Assembly (NCBI RefSeq): GCF_025685545.1
Contig: NZ_JAGSYC010000026.1
Coordinates: forward strand, 930,001-994,000
Origin: Granulicella paludicola
GTDB taxonomy: Bacteria > Acidobacteriota > Terriglobia > Terriglobales > Acidobacteriaceae
Length of the DNA: 64,000 nt
Reading direction: 5' to 3'
The notes under the pieces were generated by a model. It was not told the origin of the DNA. It did not search any database and saw nothing but the letters and a program-made list of their open reading frames with translations. A program made the position numbers and the translations under genes. Shown here one piece after another: positions 52,005-61,011 of the stretch (the first letter of the stretch is position 1; each line of letters opens with the position of its first letter).

Positions 52005-52901
52005 TCAGCGGCCGTGCGAGGGGTCGTCGCTATCTGCTGAGTCGAGATCCATAAAGAGGTCTGAGAATCCGGGGGCGTAGCAATTACCGTCCGCGGCGTA
52101 GGTGGCGGCGCAGGACTGGGTGATCTCCGGGCGGCGCGGCGACTGCGCGTATTGCCAGGCGGTGAGGTTCATTTCGCCGGAGGCGCTGAGTGGTTTGTTG
52201 GGATGGAGGCTGCACCCGGGGGCGGGTGGGCAGCTGTCCTGTGCGTCGAACATGGCGATCTCGTGCAGGGTCTTGGCCTTTACCTGCTGGCGAATGTCGT
52301 CGATGGTGGTGATGGTCTGCGGCTTGCCATCAGGTGAAGTGCCGTCCGGAACGGGCTGGCCACTTGCGTAAACGCCGGCGCGGTAGTTGCTGGCGGAGAC
52401 GGCTTCGGTCCATGCGAGCAGGTAGGCGGCTTGTTCAGGAAGCAGACGGCCACCTTCTTCCTGATCGAGAAAGAGGATGGTGTGTGCGGGGAAGTCCTCC
52501 TTCTGCGCGGCGGAGACCGCGAGGGCGGCGTCCTTCTTCGCGAGTTGTTCGGGCGAGGTGCCGGATTTCTTCGCGGCGAGAATCTCTTTGTCGAGACGGC
52601 CGTTGGCGAGGACGAGAAATCCCCAGCCCTGCGTTAGAAGATGCTTGCGCTTGCCTGCCCAGGTGTTGGTAGTCTCTTCGGGCGGCGGGGTGATCCAGTA
52701 GCCGGTGAAGGCGAAGGTGCGGTGAAGCGCGGCCATGGCGGCATCGCCGGGGTAATCGTTGCGATCGAAGCCGATATGCTGTGGCGCCGCCGCCGCAGTG
52801 GTTGGCTGTTGCGTGGGTGTAGCGGTAGAGCGCGAGCAGCCGCACAGGATCGGGAGCAGGAGGGCTATCGAGAGCGAGAGGTACGCGGACTGGCGATGCA
52901 T
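52005..52901 (-). CDS. DUF1906 glycoside-hydrolase-like lipoprotein
   Basis: A 298-residue lipoprotein with GGAGGAA 8 bases before the ATG. The lipobox ends at Cys22 (PILCGC). The mature domain starts with IGFDRNDYPGD and contains WGFLVLANGRLD, ILFLDQEEGGRLLPEQ (likely acidic active-site residues), YRAGVYASG and a late LTAWQYAQSPRRPE. This is the TIM-barrel of the Rv2525c-like, GH25-related group, proposed to act on cell-wall glycans. Substrate unproved. Surface or periplasmic location follows from lipidation. Confidence 0.85.
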   Translation of the reverse strand: MHRQSAYLSLSIALLLPILCGCSRSTATPTQQPTTAAAAPQHIGFDRNDYPGDAAMAALHRTFAFTGYWITPPPEETTNTWAGKRKHLLTQGWGFLVLANGRLDKEILAAKKSGTSPEQLAKKDAALAVSAAQKEDFPAHTILFLDQEEGGRLLPEQAAYLLAWTEAVSASNYRAGVYASGQPVPDGTSPDGKPQTITTIDDIRQQVKAKTLHEIAMFDAQDSCPPAPGCSLHPNKPLSASGEMNLTAWQYAQSPRRPEITQSCAATYAADGNCYAPGFSDLFMDLDSADSDDPSHGR

Positions 52902-53032
52902 TGCGGAGGTTCCTCCCGAGCCTGAAGGTCAGGCGCGATGTAGCGATTTTACGTGGACGATTGGGAGAGCAGCTCAACTACAATTTCGGCAGCTACAGTT
53001 CAACAAGTTTCGATGCGAAAGAGAGAGCGACA

Positions 53033-53572
53033 GTGACCGATATGCCTGAGACACCTGATCCGCGCTACCCCATTGGCCAGCATACGCCGCCGGAGACGGT
53101 TACCAGGCTGGATCGCCTGAAGGCGATAGGAGCGCTCGCCACCATGCCGGAGTTGTTGAACAAGGCTGTGGACGGCCTGGATGAAGAGCAGTTGGACACG
53201 GCGTATCGCGAGGGTGGATGGACGGTGAGGCAGGTGGTTCATCACGTGGGGGACTCGCACATGACCGCATTCCATCGCATCCGGCGCACGCTGACAGAAG
53301 ACACGCCGATGGTGCCGGGGTATGACGAAGGTGCGTTCGCGACGTTGCCGGATTCAGGGGCGCCGACGGAGTGGTCGGTGGCGTTGCTGAAGGCGGTTCA
53401 TGCGCGGATGGTGATGATGCTGCAAGGGCTAAAGGAAGAGCAATGGCAGCGGCAGTACAACCACTCAGAGCGCGGGCTGTCGACGATTGAGTCAGCGGTG
53501 CTGATGTATGCGTGGCATTCGCAGCATCATGTGGCGCACATTACACAGCTGCGCGCTGCGAAGGGCTGGTAA
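53033..53572 (+). CDS. DinB-superfamily metal-dependent protein (YfiT/BstA-like)
   Basis: A 179-residue four-helix-bundle protein. GTG 53033 is preferred because AGAGAG lies 5-6 bases upstream; the ATG at 53042 is an alternative. PRYPIGQHTPPETVT at the start and GGWTVRQVVHHVGDSHMTAF (first metal His) are typical of YfiT-type hydrolases. WHSQHHVAHITQLRAAKGW at the end supplies the other two metal His. Reaction unknown; relatives act as thiol transferases (bacillithiol type) or hydrolases. The next gene begins 4 bases after the stop, so they form an operon. Confidence 0.92.
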   Translation: MTDMPETPDPRYPIGQHTPPETVTRLDRLKAIGALATMPELLNKAVDGLDEEQLDTAYREGGWTVRQVVHHVGDSHMTAFHRIRRTLTEDTPMVPGYDEGAFATLPDSGAPTEWSVALLKAVHARMVMMLQGLKEEQWQRQYNHSERGLSTIESAVLMYAWHSQHHVAHITQLRAAKGW

Positions 53573-53576
53573 GGCC

Positions 53577-54002
53577 ATGAGCATCGTTTTAGCCACGGAA
53601 GCGAAGGACATAGCTGGTAGTTACGAGGTGATGCGGCAGTTGAGGCCGGATCTGCAGAGTGCCGAGGAGCTTGTGGCGCGTGTGCAGCAACAACAGCGCG
53701 AAGGATTTCTGCTGGCGTTGCTGCGCGACGGAGGCGAGGTTGTGACGGCTGCGGGGTTTCGTGTACAGAACACGCTGGCATCGGGGCTGACGTTGTATGT
53801 GGATGACCTCGTGACGAGTGATGCGCATCGATCGAAGGGGCATGGCAAGACGATGCTTGACTGGTTGATTGCGTTTGCGAAGGAGCGCGGGTGCGAAACG
53901 TTTTCGCTCGATTCGGGGACTCATCGACGCGAGGCTCACGCGTTCTACTTCCGCGAGGGGATGCGGATCTCGAGCTTTCATTTTCATCTGCCGCTGAAGT
54001 AG
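53577..54002 (+). CDS. GNAT-family N-acetyltransferase
   Basis: A 141-residue acyltransferase following the DinB gene by 4 bases. The acetyl-CoA pyrophosphate loop is HRSKGHGKTML (R/QxxGxG/A form) near residue 83, preceded by the beta-4 strand LYVDDLVTSDA. The C-terminal EAHAFYFREGM is the usual NxxAxxFYxxxGF element. Substrate unknown. The start at ATG 53577 lies just after the DinB stop with AAGG upstream. Confidence 0.92.
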   Translation: MSIVLATEAKDIAGSYEVMRQLRPDLQSAEELVARVQQQQREGFLLALLRDGGEVVTAAGFRVQNTLASGLTLYVDDLVTSDAHRSKGHGKTMLDWLIAFAKERGCETFSLDSGTHRREAHAFYFREGMRISSFHFHLPLK

Positions 54003-54041
54003 TTCTGTTGCCGAGGTGTGGTGGGTGCTAGTCTTTCGGCT

Positions 54042-55922
54042 ATGACCCCGCCCCGAGCTTCTTCCGCGGAAAATTTTGTGCCTCCGCAAACGCCTGAGCA
54101 GATCGCTGCTGTGTTGGTTGCATTCTTCGAAAGATACGAAGGGTGCGCCGTGCTTGAAGACGGAAAGGTGCTCTTCGAGCTGAGCAGTGCGAAGCATTCC
54201 ATCAAAACAGAACATGGACGCTGCACGCTGCACCTATGGAGCGAGCAGCGGAATCTGGTGCGTCGCGTCGTTTCGACGGTGGAGCGAGGCGGTGTGTTGC
54301 GACTGGCTACACAGCGGTTTGGACAGACACAGCCCAGTCTGCTGGAAGTGGCACCTGAGAAGAGCAGAAGAGCAACGACGACGCGGGAAGGTGCTCGCGA
54401 GCGATATGTGAAGGTTCTGGTGCGTGCGCTGGAGCGGATGTTCGATGAGTGGAAGCCTGAGGGGTTTCGCACATCGATGGATCTGCATAAGAGTTTTGGT
54501 CCGGCGTATGCGCGGGGGTCGCTGGTGAGGGGCAAGCAGGCGTGGGCGGTCGTTGGGGTGAACGAGGAAGAGACACCCGTCACGACGGATGGCGTGCTGA
54601 CGGCAGGGGTGTTGTGGCTCGATGCTTGTCGCGAGCAGTCAGCGGGACGTCGGTTGTATCAGGGCTTGAAGCTGGTAATGCCGCGGGGAATGGCGACGCT
54701 GACGCTGTCTCGGCTGGCGTGGATGAACCATGACGCGGCGCAGTGGGAGCTGTGGGAACTCGATCCGCTTAGCGAGGAGATGGAAGAGCGCGATGCTGCG
54801 GACCAGGGGAATCTGCGCACCCGGCTAGTGCATCATCCCGATGAGACGGCAGCTGCGGAGAGGTTTTCTACGGCGATAGCTGAGGTGATGGCACTGCTGC
54901 CTGCTGGCGAAGAGGAGCGTGTAGAGCAGCGGTTGCGCAGCACGGCGGAGCTGGCGTTCCTGCTGCATGGACTGGAGTTTGCGCGGGCGCGGATCGGGTT
55001 GGCTCCGAACAGCTTTGCGCAGACGCTGGAGATTACGGTCGGTGTGGGCGCGAGTGAAACTCCACTAATAAAGGAGAATCGCGTGGAGCTAATGGAGAGG
55101 ATTGCAGAGCTGTTCGCGCGACGAAGAACGGCGGTACCGACCGTGGATTTTGGAAGGCGTGGAACTTCGCCGATGCGAAGGATCGGCTCAGCGGCTGCGA
55201 CGACGGCGGCGCATTCGCGCATGAACGTGGGCACGGTGGAGCGTTCGCAGCGAGGGAGTACGACGAAGGATCCACTGTATCGCGCGGCTCCGGAGAGGTG
55301 GCTGGAGTCGGTGCTGCGAAAGGATTTGTCGCCTCTGACGCGAAGCCTGGCGCCGAATGTCGTTTCTCCGGCTTCACGTGATGGGGGCGCGTTTGCAAAT
55401 GAGAGAGACCCTGACACGATCGGCAACCGCGCCGATGAAGCATCGGAGGTTTCACTCGGTTATGAGTCGGCTGCAAGTCGCGTTATCCCTCGGCTTGATC
55501 CGCGGCATGTGTACGCGCAGGTGCCAGCGATTGCAGGTGCGAGTGATCGAGGACTGCTCGATCTGCTGGGGGTGACGGCGGATGGTCGGCTCGCGGTGAT
55601 CGAGCTGAAGGTGGAGGAGGACCTGCATTTTGCCCTGCAGGGTCTGGATTACTGGGTGCGCGTGCGGCATCACCATTTGCAGGCTGTGGATGGCTTAACA
55701 GGAATGGGGGAGTTCCAGCAGCATGGATACTTCCGTGGCGTCGAGCTGTCGCCGCTGCCACCAAGGCTTTACCTGGTCGCACCTGCACTGCATATTCATC
55801 CGGCGACAGAGACTGTGCTGCGCTATCTATCGCCGAAGGTGGAGTGGCATCTGCTGGCACTCGATGAACGCTGGCGGCAGCAAATTCGCGTGGTGTGGCG
55901 CAGGAGTGGCGGTACCGCCTAA
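54042..55922 (+). CDS. Uncharacterised protein with putative PD-(D/E)XK nuclease domain
   Basis: A 626-residue cytoplasmic protein. Start taken at ATG 54042; no strong RBS is seen. The N-terminal 350 residues are not recognised (alpha/beta, with LLPAGEEERVEQRL and ERMFDEWKPEG). A low-complexity linker covers about 365-395. Residues about 420-560 contain RWLESVLRKDL, then a pattern matching PD-(D/E)XK nucleases: DRGLLDLLGVTADGRLAVIE with Asp507 and Glu521-Leu-Lys523, and a following helix (HFALQGLDYW). The order of acidic Asp, Glu-x-Lys and helix is a good match to restriction/repair-type nucleases such as NucS C-terminal domains. No partner methylase or helicase is adjacent, so repair rather than restriction is favoured. 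Confidence 0.75.
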   Translation: MTPPRASSAENFVPPQTPEQIAAVLVAFFERYEGCAVLEDGKVLFELSSAKHSIKTEHGRCTLHLWSEQRNLVRRVVSTVERGGVLRLATQRFGQTQPSLLEVAPEKSRRATTTREGARERYVKVLVRALERMFDEWKPEGFRTSMDLHKSFGPAYARGSLVRGKQAWAVVGVNEEETPVTTDGVLTAGVLWLDACREQSAGRRLYQGLKLVMPRGMATLTLSRLAWMNHDAAQWELWELDPLSEEMEERDAADQGNLRTRLVHHPDETAAAERFSTAIAEVMALLPAGEEERVEQRLRSTAELAFLLHGLEFARARIGLAPNSFAQTLEITVGVGASETPLIKENRVELMERIAELFARRRTAVPTVDFGRRGTSPMRRIGSAAATTAAHSRMNVGTVERSQRGSTTKDPLYRAAPERWLESVLRKDLSPLTRSLAPNVVSPASRDGGAFANERDPDTIGNRADEASEVSLGYESAASRVIPRLDPRHVYAQVPAIAGASDRGLLDLLGVTADGRLAVIELKVEEDLHFALQGLDYWVRVRHHHLQAVDGLTGMGEFQQHGYFRGVELSPLPPRLYLVAPALHIHPATETVLRYLSPKVEWHLLALDERWRQQIRVVWRRSGGTA

Positions 55923-55936
55923 CGCTGCGGCGAGAG

Positions 55937-56914
55937 TTAGAGAGCGCAGCGAAAGCCGGTGTTCGAGGTTGAGCTATCCGGTGTGTTAGAACTGCGGGCG
56001 GCGACGCGGTAGCGGTTGCAGTAGGACTTGTGGCAGAGGAACGAGCCACCCTTGACGACGCGATTGGTACCTGTGGGTGGGCCTTGCGGGTTGAGGCCAT
56101 CGGCGGTCTTGTGGAAGTCGGTGCTGAACCAGTCCGCGCACCACTCCCATGCGTTGCCGGTGATGGAGTAAAGGCCGAAGCCGTTCGGCGGGAAGGCGTC
56201 AACGGGGCAAGTGCCTGCGTAGCCGTCGTCGGCGGTGTCGTTGTTGGGGAACTCGCCCTGCCAGATGTTGCAGAGGTGCTTGCCTTCGGGCCGAAGTTTG
56301 TCTCCCCAGGGATACAGTTTCTGCACTAGACCTCCGCGCGCGGCGTACTCCCACTCGGCTTCGGTCGGCAGGCGCTGGCCTGTCCACGCTGTGTAGGCAT
56401 TGGCATCGTTCCAGGAGACGTGTACGACGGGGTAGTTGGCACGCTGCGCGATGTTGGAGCCGGGACCCTCGGGTGCATCCCATTTCGCACCGGGCACCTT
56501 GCACCACCACGGTGCCTGCGCAACGGTGTCTTCTACGAGTTCGGGATAGCGGGAACGGGAGATGTGTTTCCAGAAGACGAAGGACCAGCCGTAGATTTCA
56601 GCTTCTGTCTTGTACCCGGTAGCGGTGACGAAGCGCGCGAAGAGTTCGTTGGTGACGGGATAGCGTTCGAGCGCGAAAGGAGCAACGGTGACCTCGCGAA
56701 CAGGGCCTTCACCGTCGAGCGGGAAGGCGTCGGGGGAGTCGGTGCCCATGAGGAAACGGCCGCCGGGCAGCAGCACCATGCGCTCGAGGATCCCGGATGA
56801 AATCTCCTTTGTCGCGAGCGGTGAGGCGACCGCGCTCGTTACGGATCGGTCAGCGGAGGGTGTGCAGCAGCTGCCGTCTTTCTTGATCACTGCTTGTTCG
56901 GAGATCGATTTCAT
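55937..56914 (-). CDS. Formylglycine-generating enzyme with both catalytic cysteines
   Basis: A 325-residue SUMF1-domain protein starting at ATG 56914. It converts a cysteine of sulfatases to formylglycine. FMGTDSPDAFPLDGEGP, RYPVTNELFARFV and GQRLPTEAEWEYAARGG are family marks. Near the end Cys294 and Cys299 in FLCHKSYCNRYR match the active-site pair of true FGE, and SSNTPDSSTSNTGFRC is nearly the same as in the human enzyme. Many bacterial SUMF1 proteins lack these cysteines, so this one is likely a genuine FGE. No sulfatase gene is in the window. The N-terminal 45 residues carry a Cys-Cys pair and no signal peptide. Confidence 0.93.
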   Translation of the reverse strand: MKSISEQAVIKKDGSCCTPSADRSVTSAVASPLATKEISSGILERMVLLPGGRFLMGTDSPDAFPLDGEGPVREVTVAPFALERYPVTNELFARFVTATGYKTEAEIYGWSFVFWKHISRSRYPELVEDTVAQAPWWCKVPGAKWDAPEGPGSNIAQRANYPVVHVSWNDANAYTAWTGQRLPTEAEWEYAARGGLVQKLYPWGDKLRPEGKHLCNIWQGEFPNNDTADDGYAGTCPVDAFPPNGFGLYSITGNAWEWCADWFSTDFHKTADGLNPQGPPTGTNRVVKGGSFLCHKSYCNRYRVAARSSNTPDSSTSNTGFRCAL

Positions 56915-57024
56915 CACGACTTTTAGCTTAGCGCGTTGGCGCCGCGACTTGGAGCGCATGGAAGCGGATGGGAGTCGTCCCGGTCAGAGCGTGCATCCAA
57001 CTGAGGCGAGGAGATTCTTGAATC

Positions 57025-57885
57025 ATGGCAACTACGACGGAAGTTTCGAAGACATTCAAGCTGGGCGGCGAACTGGAGATCAACCGGCTCGGATATGGCG
57101 CGATGCGCATTACGGGCGAAGGCATCTGGGGCGAGCCCAAGGATCGCGAGGCAGCAAAGAAGGTTCTGCGGCGTGCGGTCGAGTTGGGTGTAAATTTTAT
57201 CGACACGGCTGACAGCTATGGTCCAGCCGTGAGCGAGCGCTTGATTGGTGAAGCTTTGGCTCCGTACAGCAAAGGTACGGTGATCGCAACGAAGGCTGGA
57301 TTGACGCGACAAGGGCCGAACAAGTGGCTACCTGTGGGGCGACCGGAGTATCTGGCGCAGCAGGTGGAGATGAGCCTGCGTTGGCTGCAGACTGACAAGA
57401 TCGATCTATGGCAGCTGCATCGCATTGATGCGAAGGTGCCGGTGGAAGAGTCGCTGAAGCCTATCAAAGACTTCCAGAAAGCAGGGAAGATTCGTTTCAT
57501 CGGTCTGAGCGAAGTGACGGTGGAGCAGATCGAGCAGGTGCGCAAGTTCGTCGATGTGGTGAGCGTGCAGAACGAATACAACCTGTCCACACGAAAGAGC
57601 GAGGCGGTGCTGGACTACTGCGAGAAGGAAGGCATCGCGTTCATTCCCTGGTATCCGGTGGCGTCCGGCAAGCTGGCGGCTCCGGGCGGCAAGCTGGATA
57701 CGATTGCGAAGAACCACAATGCGACGACTTCGCAGCTTTCGCTGGCATGGCTGCTGCACCGCTCGCCGGTCATCCTGCCGATTCCGGGCACGTCGTCGAT
57801 TGAGCATCTGGAGGAGAATTTGAAGGCTGCGGATATTACGCTGACCGAAGACGAGATTCAGGAGCTGGAGAAGGCAGCAAAATAG
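57025..57885 (+). CDS. Aldo/keto reductase
   Basis: A 286-residue NADPH-dependent oxidoreductase with AGGAG 10 bases before the ATG. The catalytic tetrad is visible: Asp60 and Tyr65 in FIDTADSYG, Lys90 in VIATKAG, His132 in WQLHRID. The coplanar IRFIGLSEVTVEQIEQV and VVSVQNEYNLSTR are typical, and the cofactor-binding end PIPGTSSIEHLEENLKAA is complete. It belongs to the YakC/AKR13-like group of general aldehyde reductases; substrate unknown. It is divergent from the FGE gene and ends at a strong bidirectional hairpin. Confidence 0.95.
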   Translation: MATTTEVSKTFKLGGELEINRLGYGAMRITGEGIWGEPKDREAAKKVLRRAVELGVNFIDTADSYGPAVSERLIGEALAPYSKGTVIATKAGLTRQGPNKWLPVGRPEYLAQQVEMSLRWLQTDKIDLWQLHRIDAKVPVEESLKPIKDFQKAGKIRFIGLSEVTVEQIEQVRKFVDVVSVQNEYNLSTRKSEAVLDYCEKEGIAFIPWYPVASGKLAAPGGKLDTIAKNHNATTSQLSLAWLLHRSPVILPIPGTSSIEHLEENLKAADITLTEDEIQELEKAAK

Positions 57886-57902
57886 CTGTCAGGCATCACG
57901 AA

Positions 57903-57936
57903 AAAGGCCGCCATGTGATGGCGGCCTTTCTTGTTC
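57903..57936. terminator. Bidirectional terminator between the aldo/keto reductase and Dus genes
   Basis: AAAGGCCGCCAT (57903-57914) pairs perfectly with ATGGCGGCCTTT (57918-57929), loop GTG, tail CTTGTTC. A-run on one side and T-run on the other serve both converging genes. Confidence 0.9.
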
Positions 57937-57950
57937 CAGATGCAGATCTT

Positions 57951-59210
57951 TCAGCCCCAGCTTGCGGGCGTCGCAGCAAGTTCTTCGTCAGGTTCGAGGA
58001 CAGCGTAGCGGTCCGTGGGCTCATTGTCGTGCCGAGTGGTGAAGAACTCCTCGATACGACCCATGACGTCGGCGCCGCGTTTGGCGTCGAAGATCTGGCG
58101 GCGGAGCGTGGCACCGCCGGGAACGCCGTGGGTAAACCAGCTGGCGAACTGCTTCATGCGGCCAATGGCATCGCGCTGAGCGGATTCGTGATCGCGCTTG
58201 AGGCGTTTTTCTGCGTCGGTTTCGGCGGCACCTTCGAAGCCGGGGTGCTCGGCTACCTCGTGCAGAAGGCGCTCGAAGTAATCGCGGATCATGCGGTACC
58301 GGTCCATGTCTGTTGGCTTGTCGTAGGTTCCGACACCGGTGGCATGCTTGCTGGCCGTATGCTGTGCGATCTGGCGGAAGATCCAAGGGTTCGCGGGTGC
58401 AGCACGGCCGATCATCACCGCGTCGCAGCGTGTCGCTTCGACCATGGCGGCGGCGTCTTCCGGGGTCCGGATGTCTCCATTGCCGATGACGGGGATGCTG
58501 ACGGCATCTTTCACAGCGGCGATCCACTCCCAGCGAGCCTCGCCGGCGTAACCCTGCTCGCGGGTGCGTGCGTGCAGAGCGACGGCGTTCAGGCCGCAGT
58601 CCTCAGCCATCTTGGCCAATTCGACGCAGACGATGTTGCTGTCGTTCCAGCCCATGCGGAACTTGACGGTGAAGGGAATCGTGACGGATTTACGGACGGC
58701 TTCGAAGATCGTCTTGATCTTGGGGAGATCGCGCAACAGACCGCTCCCGCCATTACAGGCGACGACGCGCTTAGCCGGGCAGCCGAGGTTGAGGTCGACG
58801 AGATCGAAGCCCCAGTCCTGAATGATGCGCGCGGAGTCGGCGAGCGTGTCCGGGTTGGAGCCGAAGATCTGCGCGGAGATCGGGTGCTCGTCCTCGTAAT
58901 AGGTGAGGTAGCGCTTGCGCTTGGTCTCGCGCATGCGGGAAAGGCCATCGGCGGAGGTGAACTCCGTCATGATGAGGCCGCAGCCGGAGGTCTCGTTGGT
59001 TGTGGTGCTGTCGACGTCACTGGCGGTCTTGTCCGCAGCGTACATGCTGGCGTTCTTGATGAACCGGCGGAAGACGGTGTCGGTGACGCCGGCCATGGGG
59101 GCGAGGACAGTCGCGGGCGCGATGCGGACGCCGCCGATGTGAAGTTCAGCGGGGACGCTGGCCTCCGGGCTGAGCGGGCGTTCGAGCGTGGATGTCCATT
59201 GCTTGTCCAT
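57951..59210 (-). CDS. tRNA-dihydrouridine synthase
   Basis: A 419-residue flavin enzyme that reduces uridines in tRNA D-loops. LAPMAGVTDTVFRRFIK opens the FMN-binding barrel, SAQIFGSNPDT follows, and the catalytic Cys is in DLNLGCPAKRVV. VKFRMGW, ALHARTREQGY and VIGNGDIRTPEDA complete the set; the FMN loop reads MIGRAAPANPWIF. It is longer than E. coli DusB (321 residues) through an N-terminal leader of about 25 residues, an insert after the first helix (ADKTASDVDSTTTNETSGCG) and a C-terminal extension. Subgroup DusB-like. Confidence 0.94.
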   Translation of the reverse strand: MDKQWTSTLERPLSPEASVPAELHIGGVRIAPATVLAPMAGVTDTVFRRFIKNASMYAADKTASDVDSTTTNETSGCGLIMTEFTSADGLSRMRETKRKRYLTYYEDEHPISAQIFGSNPDTLADSARIIQDWGFDLVDLNLGCPAKRVVACNGGSGLLRDLPKIKTIFEAVRKSVTIPFTVKFRMGWNDSNIVCVELAKMAEDCGLNAVALHARTREQGYAGEARWEWIAAVKDAVSIPVIGNGDIRTPEDAAAMVEATRCDAVMIGRAAPANPWIFRQIAQHTASKHATGVGTYDKPTDMDRYRMIRDYFERLLHEVAEHPGFEGAAETDAEKRLKRDHESAQRDAIGRMKQFASWFTHGVPGGATLRRQIFDAKRGADVMGRIEEFFTTRHDNEPTDRYAVLEPDEELAATPASWG

Positions 59211-59575
59211 AGGGTGATTGCGGAGCTACAGGGCTTTCTGTTCAAAGGGTTAGCGCGATAACGGTCGGCGGCGCTCTGTCTATTCTAACGTTTCTGCAAA
59301 ATAATTTGGATTTTCGCGAAACCTCTCATGCTGAGCCGTGTTTATGCCGACGTATTCCTCTAGGACTGTTTGCAATCGTTTGGCTTTGTTCCTTTCCGGT
59401 CTTCAGACGTTCGCGACGCGTTTTTTTTGCGTTGACGACGGCGAAGAACTGGGTATGCTGATGATCTTCGTCAATCGTTGGTGCCTTGGCTCGTCGAGAA
59501 GGCACCGAGCGTCGCTTGGACGTTGAGTGCCGCTATTCCTCCACGGCAATACTTACCGAGTCTCCCGGAGGGACC
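59211..59575. other. Noncoding interval, 365 bases
   Basis: It separates the divergent Dus gene and the exported Pro/Gln-rich protein. It is AT-richer than its surroundings and contains an 8-T run near 59423-59430. A small palindrome TTTCGCGAAA lies near 59313. No gene or clear promoter could be assigned. Confidence 0.5.
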
Positions 59576-60454
59576 ATGCGAGCTAGACTTCTGCTTCCGT
59601 TGTTGCTGTTGATTGCGCCGATGTCTGCGCTTGCAGACCAGCTTGTGCCGGCGGGTTCGATCGTCGGGTGCACTGTTGCCGAAGGTAAGATCTCGTCGCA
59701 GACCATGGCGATCGGCGATCCCGTGATGTGTACGCTGAGCCACACTGAAAAATATGGGCGCGCCTCGTTCCCATACGGCAGCTACCTGACCGGACGGTTC
59801 GTTGAGTTCAAGGATCCCGGCCACTTTGTAGGCAAGGGCTACATGGAGATCCACTTCGATCGCCTGATTGTGCAGCCAGATACGATTGTGCCGATCAACG
59901 CTCGCGTGATCGCAACGACGGGCTACAAGGTCGATATGAACGGTCGCATCCTGGGCAAGGGCCATGCGACGGCGGACACGGTGGAGTGGCTGATTCCGGT
60001 GCTATGGCCGATCGATCTGATCAACCTGCCGCGCCGTGGGCCGCGGCCGGTGCTGAAGCCCGAGACGCAGTTGACGTTGAAGATCATCGACGACTTCGGG
60101 ATTCCAACGCCGATGGAGAACGCTGTGCGGACACCTGCGCTGGTATCTCGCATCACCCAAGATGAGCCGACATACCAGAGCTACCGTGCTCCTATCGAGC
60201 GTCAGGAACCGCCGGTGCAGCAGGCCTATGCTTCGCAGTACCAGCCACAGCAGCAATATCAGCCTCAGTATGCTCCGCAGCCTCAGTATCAGCAGCAGAG
60301 CTACAATCAGCCGCCCCAAGTGGTGGTGAATGTGAACCAGCAGCCTCAGTATCGGCCACGCCCGGTGATCGTGCCGCCTCCGCCGATGTACTATCCAGCG
60401 CCGGTGTACGTGCCTTACGGCTATTACCGCAGAGGTCCGTACGGGCCGTACTAA
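59576..60454 (+). CDS. Exported protein with Gln/Pro/Tyr-rich tail
   Basis: A 292-residue protein of unknown function. CGGAGG lies 4 bases before ATG 59576, and the signal peptide (RARLLLPLLLLIAPMSALAD) is clear. The N-terminal domain of the mature protein (about residues 22-170) has LVPAGSIVGCTVAEGKIS and GDPVMCTLSHTEKYGRASFP, and VPINARVIATTGYKVDMNG, resembling a TrbI/TraB-like beta-barrel found in acidobacterial hypothetical proteins. Residues about 200-292 are a low-complexity tail of QPQY and QYQP units with poly-Pro, ending in Tyr/Gly/Arg. It may be an envelope structural protein. An 18-bp terminator follows. Confidence 0.8.
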   Translation: MRARLLLPLLLLIAPMSALADQLVPAGSIVGCTVAEGKISSQTMAIGDPVMCTLSHTEKYGRASFPYGSYLTGRFVEFKDPGHFVGKGYMEIHFDRLIVQPDTIVPINARVIATTGYKVDMNGRILGKGHATADTVEWLIPVLWPIDLINLPRRGPRPVLKPETQLTLKIIDDFGIPTPMENAVRTPALVSRITQDEPTYQSYRAPIERQEPPVQQAYASQYQPQQQYQPQYAPQPQYQQQSYNQPPQVVVNVNQQPQYRPRPVIVPPPPMYYPAPVYVPYGYYRRGPYGPY

Positions 60455-60470
60455 TGGCGTTGAGCCAGGC

Positions 60471-60514
60471 AAACAGAAAGGCCTCCGCGCTTGCGGAGGC
60501 CTTTCTGTTTGGTG
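60471..60514. terminator. Perfect 18-bp terminator hairpin
   Basis: AAACAGAAAGGCCTCCGC (60471-60488) pairs without mismatch with its complement at 60493-60510, loop GCTT. Flanking A and T runs make it usable for the converging rpmE gene too. Confidence 0.92.
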
Positions 60515-60523
60515 CGAACTGAT

Positions 60524-60769
60524 TTACTTCGAGGAGTTGGCAGCGATCTCGGCCTTCTTGGCGTCGGTCGCGGCGAACTTGCGGCGGAAGCGATCGATAC
60601 GGCCGGCCGTGTCGACGAGCTTCTGCTTGCCGGTGAAGAAGGGGTGGCAGGCGGAGCAGATTTCGAGAACGATAGCGCCCTTGTGGGTGCTACGCGTCTG
60701 GAAGGTGGTGCCGCAGGCGCACTTGACGGTGGTGTCTTCGTAAACGGGGTGAATTCCAGTCTTAGGCAT
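60524..60769 (-). CDS. rpmE: 50S ribosomal protein L31 (zinc-binding type)
   Basis: An 81-residue ribosomal protein. The zinc ligands Cys17 and Cys19 (KCACG) and Cys38 and Cys41 (CSACHPF) mark the C+ form. [15 protein letters not shown] and [20 protein letters not shown] are conserved. A C-terminal Ala/Lys extension of about 12 residues is slightly longer than in E. coli (70 residues). RBS weak. C+ L31 is often replaced by a C- paralogue under zinc limitation; no second copy is in the window. Confidence 0.97.
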   Translation of the reverse strand: MPKTGIHPVYEDTTVKCACGTTFQTRSTHKGAIVLEICSACHPFFTGKQKLVDTAGRIDRFRRKFAATDAKKAEIAANSSK

Positions 60770-61011
60770 GTTGTTGCTTTCTAGCTCTCCTGCTGCAGAA
60801 CGGTTTCGCTTGCATCGGTCGCTGTGCGGGTTGAACCGCGGGACTCGATACGTCGATGTACCTGACGCGCTGCGGCTTGGGCCCCGTCTCCCGGGGCTAT
60901 AGGCGCTCTTGTTAGTTTACCACTTTCTGCGGACACGCCATTGTCTTTGGCCGTTTGAGCTGACACTATCAGAGGTATTCAGCTTGGCATTTGCACATCT
61001 AAAGGAACCCC

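Noticed and set aside
59338-59526. 62-codon frame upstream of the Gln/Pro-rich protein
   Set aside because: No RBS and no motif; the interval is otherwise noncoding.
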